A DNA stretch of 64,000 nt from Gordionus sp. m RMFG-2023 (Eukaryota; Nematomorpha; Gordioida; Chordodea; Parachordodidae): NCBI RefSeq assembly GCF_954871325.1, contig NC_088779.1:17920846-17984845 (forward strand), in the 5' to 3' direction. Made by a program: the position numbers and the translations under genes. Positions 26,401 to 38,400 of the stretch are shown piece after piece; the stretch's first letter is position 1; each line of letters begins with the position of its first letter. The notes below the pieces were generated by a model that was not told the origin of the DNA, made no database searches, and worked only from the letters and a program-made list of their open reading frames with translations.

Positions 26401-29400
26401 AACTATGGGTGGGCGGGTTAAAAAATTTTTAAAACATTGGGTGGGCTACAGACCTCTACTTTGGACCCCCCTCCTTTTGTAGAGGCCACTGGACATGACT
26501 TGTCTTGGAGTACAGTTAGTATTTGAGTTGTTTCTGCCCATCAACCATACCACACAGAGGACAATTCCTTTTTATATGGTCTTCTCCTGTAATCTGTAAC
26601 ATTTTCAGTTGAACGTTGGGGATAATTTTATCTATACCCAGTATGTAAATATGGGAGCATATTTGCTTGAGATAACTAGCATTCTGGCAAATATTTAGCC
26701 TAGGGCAGGTGATTTGTGTATTTGGAATCAAGCGGGGAGGGGGTACTTGGAGAGCTTTCAGTTATGACCAAGGTTGCCAGGGCAAAATTTTCAAATTGCT
26801 GGAGAAATTTATAAAAAAATTATACCCATTTCTCCAATTGGACTATTTATTTGGAGTATTCTGGGGGATTATAAAAAATAGAGTAACATTCTCTTCGAAC
26901 AAGTTATCAATATCTAATTTATTTTTCAAATTATAAAATCCATCAATTGATGATTTTTATTTAAAAGTCGTATCATTTATACATTTGTAAATAAAATTAT
27001 CAACCTCAAATTTTGATTGCTAATACACTAAAATTGTTTTAGTAAAAATATCTGCTTCATTTAAAAATCAATTAATTAGGGCAACATTTAAACAAATGAA
27101 ACATTTTTAACATTAGAGCTGTAAAATTTATTTAAAATTTTTAGCTTTACAGATTAACATAGATGTAACATAATTTTGTGAATATGTATTAATGAAGATT
27201 TTTCTGATTGCTATTACATATTAACTACATGTAGATTTCCAAATGTGAAACCATGCCTAAATTTTACTTCTGCCAATTCATTTTCGAAAAATTATTTTAA
27301 AATATTTGAACAGCTTTTATAATTTCCATTTAAAAATATCTTTTTAAAGGTTCATGACATTTTAGCATTCTATTAATGGCGGGTATTAGTGATAATCATC
27401 TGATAGGGACATTTCATACTAACTCACACCATTCCATATTATAATTTGGTGCTTGTGTTTGACATTTGTTGGAATAGGATTGCTCTTACTCAAAATGAAC
27501 TATAATAACTAAAATAATTATCTTATAGAAATAAATCCAATATAATTTATAATAATTATGTTTTGTATTTAAATGAATATAATGAAAGAAAAGAGAATCA
27601 ACCTCAAGGAAATATAGTCCAGTTCATATAAAATGTTTCTATCCTTATTCCTAGAATTAGGTAACACAAACGCATGCATTATTACTTTGTTTTATTATTA
27701 TATAAAACATATTAGGAAGAAGGAAATAAACAAACCAAGACATGTTTTATGAAAAAAAATTAAAATTTGTTTAAAAAATATTAATCAAATACTGTTTCTC
27801 AAAATTATTATTTATATATTAAATACGTTAATATAATAAAAAAATTTAATGCAGGGAGATATTTTAAAATTGCAGGAGATTTCTGAGGTAGATTTAGATG
27901 TCTGCATGTAAGCTAAAAATTGTAGGAGTATCCTACTGATGGGTTGGGAGACCTGGCAACCCTGAACTACACCAGATATTATACTCAGTTCCACAATAGT
28001 TCCAATGGCGTAGTTGTTAAATATTCAAGCTAGGGTGAAACAGGTATCAAGTGACTAGCCATATAAAGATGAATTGTCCCCCATGTAGTCAACTGTCTAT
28101 AACCAGCATTAACTCTAATAATACCAACTTGCTCTGGGACAGCTCACACCAAGAAAAGACCATGGGTCGATGGTGAATAGATAGAAGTGAAACCTGTGCA
28201 GGCTATCCAAGAAGGGGAATTTTTTTTGGGGGGGGGCATGTAAACATTAATATAATTAGTTTATTTTTGATAGTTTTTATTTTATATTGTTATAAATATA
28301 AATATATTTTATATATTTAAAGAGACTATATTTTTCTCTTTGTTAAATAAAGTATCCAGTTTTAATTAATTAAGTAAAAACAAAAGGATATAAAATAAGC
28401 AGGGATCCAAACCAAACCACCTGAACCGGTATTATCCACTATTTTTTATCGAACCGAGCCTAAATCGTAAAAGATTTTATAGCCGAACCTGAACGAACCA
28501 TTAAAATGCTGTTAACCGGTTCGGACCTCATGATTTTTGCATAAAATAGAAGTTATTACTAGTATATTGCTAAAATTCTAATTTATATTCGAATTGTTTT
28601 AAAGATTATTTTCAATCAATTTTGATTGATAAGTGGTCACAATTTTTATAAACATTAGTATATTACCATTTTAAAATATTTTTATGTTTATTATTCATAT
28701 ATATATGAATTGAATCCAATATATAAATTATTTACATATAGTATTATAAAAATCACAAAAAAATGTAATATTAATGATTGTGACACAACTATGACGGGGC
28801 ACCACGGAACACTTGAGCGTACTAAAAATGAAACCACCCTCTAGAACTCAATAAAATCAAAATATAACAAATAAAACATTTAATTCGAATGTAGGTTTGT
28901 AAGTTTTCAACCGGTTTTTAGAGGTTCGAACCTAACCGTTATTATTATTTTATATCACCTGAACCTTTAACCGTTATTTTTATCTGAACCTAAACCGAAC
29001 TGATATTCGGTTCGGATCCTTAAAAATAAAGCTCCTATTTAATCGCACATAATTAAAAGTGAAATGGTCAGAAGAAAAAATTCTAATTGCTCAAGTATAT
29101 ATCTGAAACGCTCAGATTAAAAAAAATGAATCGATCAGAAAAATATATGAAATAATTGCTCGAACATATTATTTTTTCTTAGTACTCTTGATTTAAGAAT
29201 TTATATACTAAAAAAAGAGATATAAATATTTCCTTTCTGAATTTAAGGTCAAACTTATAAGTCTTAAGGTATCAATAGTTATTACTAAAAAATAAGATTA
29301 ACGTAAAATAATATCATAATTCAAAGTCAAAAAATTTTTTTTCATAAAAAAATTAATTATTGATTAAAAACATATTTTTTACAAAAATATATATCTTCAT

Positions 29401-32400
29401 TATTTATTATTTACAATTATCTTTTTAAACAATAATTTTCTTTTATACATTAAACGTCAATTAAACAAAAGTTATAAATTAATTAAACAAAGAATATGAA
29501 TAATTTAATCAAAAATTAGGACTTATATGATTATAAATTTTCAGGAAAAAATATTGGCCTCTTCCTATGGACTTCTGTACCCTTTAATTTCAATGATGAT
29601 ATTACGTCACTCACTTTGTCGTAGTCCTTGCCGGTTCCTCAAAATATTACCTTTACGAGAGGGCTTATTTTAGAAAGTGAATCTTTGATTTGTAAATATG
29701 GTTTTGGCTAAATAAAAATGGAGTAAACTAAATCTCTCACAATACTGTTTGAAATATTAGAAAGTCAGAAGCCCCTAAAGACTTAGTGATGACTAATAAT
29801 TACAATGTTATCAGTATATCTTAATATTAGCTTTTATTAGATCCTATCCCACGATTATAACTATCCATATAATTAGTATTGTTAAACGCCACGATTTAAG
29901 CCGATTTTTAAAAACGGCTAACTAAATATTTTAGCCAGAAAAATATTATCTAAGCCTCGAGATTTCGTTAATAGATCAAACCTTTGTGCACCATGAGCAA
30001 AATCTTAAGGCTTGCATAATATTTTTCCTAATAAAATATTGAGTTAGCCAATCGGCTCTGAGTCATTTAACAACACTACATATAACAAATCGTTCTTTTT
30101 CGAAATATTATTCTAGAAATCTTTTATTTCCATACTCACCCAAAAGACGTAGAGTGATTAGCATCAATGTAATTAATCGATCTCCTTTTTAAATCAATAT
30201 ATCATGCTAAAATATTTTTCACCCTTAACCCTATCATACCCACTAATATATGGGTATCAATATAATTAGGCCTACAAAAAAAGGAATCGAATCGAATAAT
30301 TGCGCTATTCGTATTCGTACGAATAATAAAATCATTATTCGTTTCGATTCGTCGAATATTCGATTCGAAAATTTTTCTAAAGCTTATAAAATATTTTGCA
30401 AAAAAAATTTACAGATGTTTAAAGATGACACTTTTAAGGATTCTCTAAACTAATTGTCATTACAATATAAAAATTTATAGAAAATAAACGAAATAAAACC
30501 TAATGATTTCATATAACGTTAACCAAACAAATTGACCAAAATATCCGATTTTTAGAATTAGAATTGCTTATAAAAAAATATTTAAACTATTTCTTCAATC
30601 TAATATTCGAATTTTATTAAAATTTTCTAAAAATGTACAATAATCTCATTTTATAAAAATAGAAAATAATACACAAAAATATAAAATTATAGTAAATCCG
30701 AATTTGATAATATCCAATTTTTAAGCATAAAGTCTTTCTAATAGTTTCCTCCTTCAAAGACATTCTATTTTTCATTATCATATTTGTTCCTATTGAGAAC
30801 AACCGCTCACATGAAGCCGAAGATCCCTGAATTGACAATATCAGTTGCCATTTTCGACAACACAGAAAAACGATCCCCATGCAATCTCCACCATTCTAAG
30901 GGACTCTTATTTGAACTGATTATTATTTCGTTAAGATATGTCTCCACCTCACATACTGATGCGATATTATTTTGTTTAAAAATTCTATCCATGTTCGACT
31001 GTACTATTGGGTTAACTGATGTTGATTTGATATTATATTTTGTAATCATTATATACATCTTTAAATTTTTCTAATAGATTTGTCGTGTCTATGTTATATG
31101 TAGTTAGTAGTTGCTCAAAAAATTCCATTTTTAGTCTATCTAGGATCCAGTATTGTTGATATTATAGTGTGAATATTTGGTAAGTTATAATAAGTTTCTA
31201 TTTTCTCAATCGCACTGATAGAGTTTATAAAATCGAGATCAAGTGAATTTAAATGTTCGATTAAAGAAACATAGAAAGGGATGACAAGATTTAGGGTAGG
31301 ATATGTGTCACTACATATATCTTCGGTAAAATCAAAAAAAGTCTTTAATTTGTTTTGTATGTTTATTAAAGTAGTCCAATCATCTTGATAAAAAATAATA
31401 ATTAGTAAATAAAATTAAATTACTTCGCTCAGTTTTCTTTCTTCGATATCAGATATATCATCATATATCTGAGTCACAACTTCATCAATAGCCCTTCTCA
31501 TTTTAATAGCTCTTTCGACCATTAAATAAGAGCTATTCCATCTGATGGATGTGTCTAATTTTAATTTTAAAAATTTCATAGGGGGAAGTAGGGAGGAGCA
31601 CACATTTTGCATAATATTTGTCTTTGTAAAAGAATTGCGAATAATCTTTATGATTGTTCTTAATTTTGATACTTGTTTGTCTACTTTCTTAAGTATTTCC
31701 TGTACTACTAAATTGAGTACATGTGCAAAACATCGCACATGTAAAATTTCACAATTTATACGAAGAATTTTTATGAAAGTAGAATTAGAGCTAGCATTAT
31801 TGCAAGTAATTGCTATCTTACTTATGTCGATATTATAATTTGAGAAAACTCTATAAATATTTTCACCAGAATGCGAATCAGTAAATGGAACTATATCCAA
31901 TAACAATGATTTCATCTCCCATTTTTCATCAATAAAGTGGCAGGTCAACCCTAAAAATGGTACATTAGTAGGGTTTGATCATATATCAGTTGTAAAGTTA
32001 ATTTGGCATTTTAAATTATTTTAACTTTATTGAATTCTTTATTAAAAATTTCATTCATATATGTTGTATTCCATATTAAATCAACCAAATAAAGTCGATT
32101 CTCAACCCGACCCCCTTCGATTTTTTAAAAAATTTGTATGTTGGTAGTATATACACTAACTAATAAAAATGTAAAATTTTACTTTTTAAATCGGCTTACT
32201 TCATGAGATATGGCCATCTTTAGAAACGCGAAAATTCCAAAATACAGTATATTTAATTTTTAATATCTCAAAAAGTAATTAAGCTGAAGGCATGATTTAA
32301 ATTTTATTATATAGCTCTAGAATAGCCCTTTAATATGATATAAAAATTATTTTATTAATAAAAAGTCTATTGCCAAAAACCGGAAATAGCTATAAAATAA

Positions 32401-35400
32401 AAATTGCTCTTTTTTTTCTTTTTTAAATTTTTTTTACAAATAGACATTATACTTCTTAATATTTGTACAAAATTTTAGATTGGGGCCATTACTGGGCGAA
32501 TAGTTATTACCCTTTAAATATAAATAGTATGGCTTAAATCCTAAATTATACCAAATATATAGTAATTTAAGAAACAAATAAAAAGAAAATTCCTTTATGA
32601 TCGGGCCGATTATATTTTTTTTATAAATGTTTCGGGCTGTGAGCCCACTAGTAGACATTATGTCATATTTAACATATAAGTTTAGCGATTTTATTTTAGA
32701 GAGAAAATAATTGTAAAAATATTTATAACTTTATTTAGCTATTTATTTATATTACATGAATATCAAATGGAAAATTAATATTGTTATAAACATATTAAAT
32801 TAAATAATATCATACATTAAATTATCTAATGAATTAGAATAACGTTTGACTTTCATTTTTCCTTCCATTGGAATAAATGAATTAAATTTTTGTGTCCCGA
32901 GAATTAGTTTGGCCGTTAAAAATCTATTTTCGAGATTGGTTTCCATTCTTAAATATTCAACGTTGCTGACAAATGTATAATTAATACCAGGGATATTAAT
33001 TCTCGCATTATTATATAAATCCATAGGAGTTAATATATGATTTTCATAAGGACGTTGCAGGCTTGCTCTAGCAGCCATCTTTGTAATTCCCCCTAAACTA
33101 TAGCAAGGAGTTTTGCCATGTGCAGTTGCAAAAAAATGCCATTCTGCCTTGATCCCAAAATCATTATAATGGTTGTAAAGGTTTACAAAGTTTTTTTTGT
33201 TCTTATACTGGGTAACGGCTCCATCAAAAAAATAATAAATTATTGAAATCTTATCAAATCTTTCTTTCAAGAATTGAATTAAATTTATGAAATAAATAAA
33301 AGGAACAAGTATTGTGTTTTAGGCAATCTGATATAACTACGTAACTTATATGTTTGATGGTACCGCTTTCGCAATAATAAATCATAAATGGATGAAGTGT
33401 TGCCTGATTATTAGTCCAATGGAAGCCTTGAGCGTGATCTTGAACTACAAAAGCGTACGCTAAATGTTTCATTAATAGTTGAGGTAGAAGGTAAGTTAGA
33501 AATAGAAGGTAATGTGATCGGGATCGTAGAAGTAAAAGGTGAGTGAGATCAGATTTGTTGAATATTTTTTCCGGCAAGAGCTACAAATTTTTTGATTAAT
33601 TGGTAAGCTAGAATTCACTTCTATCATCCATTGTAAAACATTTCTAAGATCGTAACGTACTGAATGAAATTTTATTCTAAAGGGATTACAGCACTTTACT
33701 GGAATAGAAATAACTTTTCTAGACATTTAAATTTTTTTGGCAAGGAATAAAAGATAGCTATTAATTTTATATAATTATTTTAAATTAAAAATAAATTGGA
33801 TAATGAATACCGATAATTTAATTTTCTTAGAAAAATGGCTTTATAAAATTAATCAATAAAAATGACGGCTGTTGCTGTTGGAATTGAATTTGATTTTTAT
33901 GATAATTATTTTATTTGATAATTAATTATAAGTAGAAAATAATCTTTATGAAAATATATTTCTGACGATCACAAAGATAATTTTTTATCCGGCAAAGAAA
34001 ATAATATACATAATTCACTCATAGAATTTCCAGGTCAAAAATCTCGAATTTAAGAAGAAATTTTTTTTTTGGGGGGGGGGGGCGAATATAAATCTTAAGA
34101 TGGGGTTCGGATTTCAGTTTTAATACTATTATTCACAAATATTATCACTTTTGTTAAAAAAATAATTACTCATTTCGTATAATATAGAATTTAAGCCATA
34201 CTATTTATATTTATAGCGTAATAACTATTGGCCCAGTAATAGTCCCAATCTAGGATTTTGTACAAATATTAAGATATATAATGTCTATTTGTTAAAAAAT
34301 TTTGAAAGAAAAAAAAGGGCAATTTTTATTTTATAACCATTTCCGGTTTTTGGTAATTAAATTATTTTTAATATAATAAATTTTATATCATATTAAAGGG
34401 CTATTTTAGAGTTATTTAATAAAGTTTAAATTATACCTTTGGCTTAATTACTTTTTGAGATATTTAAAATTAAATATGGTATATTTTGAACTTTTCGCGT
34501 TTCTAAAGATGGCCATATCTCATGAAGTAAGCTGAGTTGAGAATTAAAATTTTATATTATTGCTAGTTAGTGTATATACTACCATCATGCAAATTTTAAA
34601 AAAAATCGAAGAGGGTCGGGTTGAATCTTCAGTTGATTTGATATGGAATACAACATATGGTTTAATCGACGGTATTGAGCATATTTTTATTTCAGGATTT
34701 AAAGCTCTAACGAAGGACTTAATTACTGAGTGGCGAGAATTTTAAAAGGTATATTTGACTTTAGCAAAAATTTTAATAAATAATGCTTAACATCATCAGC
34801 ATTTGTTTTGGGTATATCATTTAAATAGTTTCTAATAGTTTTATTTTGTTTTTGATGAAATCTTTTGTTATGATTAATTAGTGCTGACGTAGTTTTTTTC
34901 TTGCACATTATCTCCACATTGCATATTTTACATTTAGCTGTTTCTTTTTTAGCATCATGGAGATAATGATTCCATATTAAAGAATTTTTCCGCCTAGCAT
35001 TAAAAGGTTCAGTTTGATCAGAGATTGATGTAGATCTTGAACTATTTGAGGATTGACTATGTCCTTCACCACATCTTCTTCCATCAAGATTTTCTAATTG
35101 ATCTTTGAATATATTTTAACATTATATCATATAAAATCCAAGTTTACCATCCTTCCTGAAATTCCAGATTAATGACACATTAGAAGCTGAAAGAAAAAAA
35201 CAGTAAATTAATTAAACAGTGGTATAGGCATGGAGGAGGGGGTCTTTTTTAAAAAAATAAAATTATTTTAATTTTCTATTTTTATTCCTATTATGAATTA
35301 GCAAAACCTTAGAGAAAATTAGACCTTTCTTTATAAATTCAAATCAAAAATAGCAATATGATAATATTAGTTTTAAATAATATTTATTTTTGTAAAATAA

Positions 35401-38400
35401 ATTCTTAGTTATAACATTTATATATTTTTGTATTAATTCTTAAAATTTATGGAAATACTATTTTAATCAAAGTACAGTGTATTATTTATATATTTTTTTA
35501 AATTTATATTTTATGTAATTGTTCAATTACATTTTTTTAAATAGTTTTTATATAATAAAAATTTTAAAATAATCTATATAAAATATCTACATTTTAAAAT
35601 TTATTTTAAATATTTGCATAATATATAACAAATTTTAGAGAGTATTTCATTATAGATTTTATTTATTATATAAAAATACTTTAGTAGCATAAATTTCCTT
35701 TATTTAATCATGTATTTATTTTTATTATTAATATCATTTTATTATAGGTGAAGGTGATTATGACAAAATAAAATTTTTAAAATTATAATCTATATAAAAT
35801 ATCTACATTTTAAATATTTACATATAAAATATAACAAAATTTTAGAAAATATTTCATTATAGATTTTATTTATTAAAATACTTTAGTAGCATAAATTTCC
35901 TTTATTTAATAATGTATTGATTTTTATTATTAATATCATTTTATTAGAGGTGAAGGGATTATGACAAAATAAAATTTTTAAAATTATAATCTATATAAAA
36001 TATCTACATTTTAAATATTTGCATATAAAATATAACAAAATTTTAGAAAGTATTTCATTATAGATTTTATTTAATATATAAAAATACCTTAGTAGCATAA
36101 ATTTCCTTTATTTAATTATTAATATAATTTTTAGAGGTGATTATGACAATGTAATAAAGGATGAAGATATTATAATGCACTATCTGAATTAGATTGTCTT
36201 TAAAATTTGCCAAAAATAAGGTTACTATGGGAAAAGGATTTTCCTAATCAAATAATAAAAACTAGTCAAAAATATTTAGTTATTATCTGCTAGGAGCTCG
36301 AGAATATGGGAAAGAGGCACACTCTATAAAAATGTTTTGACTTGTTCATAACATCAAAAATGATTAAAGAGAAACAATCAAAATAAAATGATTATATTTT
36401 ACTTTGAAGCTTTTCCTTTTCTTCCATTAAACTTTTTCAGCAAATATAACTTGTTATGATTTGATATTTGATAATAGGAAATAAAATAAAACGAAATGAT
36501 ATCCACTAGGAAAATTTAATTACTTCTTTTTATTTTACTTGCAATAAAATATTTGCGAATAATTACGAATATTTATATATAAATAATTTCGAATCATACG
36601 AATAATTTTCCTCATTATTCATATTCGAATCGAATAATTGTGTTATTCGTATTCGTAAAATACGAATCGAATATCAAATAACAAATAATTCGTTTTAGGC
36701 CTAAATATAATAAATTGATCTTTAAATTAGCTTTTATTTGATACCCATGTTGAGATATTATACTAGGAAATTTTTAACCCCCCCCCCCTCCTTTACTTAC
36801 TTCGATGACATATTAATCTCCTCACTTTCATTTGATACCCATATCGATATAATGTTATAAAATTTAGCAACCCACTCTGGAAAGATGAGTATTAATGTAA
36901 TTAATTGAACTTTTTATTGATTTCATTTGGTACCATGTTGAGATATTTTACTATGCACCTTTTACCCCCACCCCCTCTTCAATACCTACCTAGACACATG
37001 GGGCGGTGAGTATCAATTGATCTTTGTATTAACTTTCATTTGATTATATTATATATAATTAACCCACCCCCCCCCCTCTCTCACAAGTACCCTGGTGACA
37101 TTGAGTGTTGAGTATCAATGTGATCAATTTATCGTTTTTTAGCTCATTTAATACCCATACAATATATTTTGTTAAAACAGTGTACCCCCCCCTCCCACCC
37201 ATGACTTACGCCCAAGAGCATAGGTTATTAAACTCAACAATTCATCTTATTAACTTTAATTTGAAAATAAAATACAATAGCAAAAATTTCTGGGCTATTT
37301 ACTATTTCTTTTGAAAAATCCTGAGAGCAGGGGCGGACTGGCCATAAGACCAGGTGGGCATTTTGCCCATGAGGCCGCGAGAAAATGTCGATTTTTGAGG
37401 CCGATCAGAGAAAAATATCATAAAAGAGGCGGATTAGAAAAAAAAATTATTATGTTCGCATTATTTTCTCATATCATTTATTTATTTTTAATGATATCTC
37501 TATGATTTGAATATCACATTCCTTGAGAATTGTCATGTTGTTTACTATATTTTAATGCATAAAATATCAATAACGTCACTTGACGCTATACATCATTAAC
37601 ACGTTCTTTTCTTTGTTTTTTTTCAAATGAAGTGAAAACGCTTCACTTTGAGAAGAGTGAAAGCTAAGTATTATATTATATTTTTATACATTGATTTATT
37701 GTAGAAATAATATAGTCAACATTTCTTGTTCTTAATACATTGAAATCAAATAAAATCCAGGTCGGTGAATCAGATAAAAGGATGGATGGAGTGAAACGGA
37801 AGCATTCAACTGGCCAAAATAAGTTGAGAAGGCTGTAAAAAATAGGTGAGATAAGATGGTGGGCACGTGAAAAAGCCCTTAGATCGATATATGGTAAAGA
37901 GAGTTTGCTCCCAATAACGATAAATGCACTTCAATTTCTAATAGATAATAAATCATTTGAGACAAAAACTTGATAATTTATAAAAATTTAAGACTCTATA
38001 GCTATAATATATTTGGAAATTTTTGAAATAATGGGGCCACTGTCATATCTTCAAACTAAAAAATTAGGTCCTTTGTCAGCATGGAAAATGATAGAAGATG
38101 CTAAGTCTTCGGTATCCTCGATTATTACATCGATTCAAAATAAAGCAATAAAATGGCTTCTAATTTAAATGAAACACTTTCATATTTAAAGCTCCCGGAG
38201 AGTATCAGGTTACAGAATGCTCAGCCAAAAAATTGAATAGGACGAGCGAAGAGAATATATAGTGATAAATGCCAAGATGAACGTCCTCAAGAATTGATTG
38301 ACCTTTATAGGTTCGAAGTATTTCGTCTTATAATTGATCAAATTATAAACAGCTTGTCGGAACGGCTTTCTGCGAATTGAGAGCTTATTTTGAATGTGCA

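Larger units (their letters stand above)
32059..34658 (-). mobile_element. DDE DNA transposon with about 500-bp inverted repeats, nested in a hAT
   Basis: Long inverted terminal repeats (32059 to about 32565, and about 34160 to 34658) begin ATATGTTGTATTCCATA and include GGGTCGGGTT and CTTCGATTTTTT near the ends. The centre codes for a transposase-like protein on the minus strand. On removing it, the interrupted hAT frame reads on in phase from IPSIKPY to MNEIFNKEF, which fixes the insertion site closely. A target duplication is at most 4 bp and is unclear. I cannot assign a named superfamily with certainty. Confidence 0.75.
30267..36703 (-). mobile_element. hAT transposon with target duplication, split by another transposon
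   Basis: Perfect AATATAAT duplication at 30259-30266 and 36704-36711. Ends: TAGGCCTACAAAA, and inverted TAGGCCTAAAACGAATTATT. Subterminal CGAATA/TATTCG repeats are dense at both ends, as in the related element at 10671-12392. Transposase parts on the minus strand: BED finger at about 34860-35010, linker 34665-34860, catalytic region 31415-32058, dimerisation domain 30700-31000. A 2.6-kb DDE element sits at 32059-34658. A three-copy tandem repeat fills 35560-36150. Without the inner element the hAT would be about 3.8 kb. Confidence 0.85.

Noticed and set aside
26516-26731. Minus-strand frame with CPLCG, possibly a LINE tail
   Set aside because: A single CxxC in a short frame is not enough, and no other LINE motif was found around it.
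28920-28940. GGTTCGAACC resembling a tRNA T-arm
   Set aside because: It is one of many GGTTCG/CGAACC motifs of the surrounding MITE, and no cloverleaf can be drawn.
31545-31838. Plus-strand 97-residue frame
   Set aside because: Shadow of the minus-strand hAT transposase frame.
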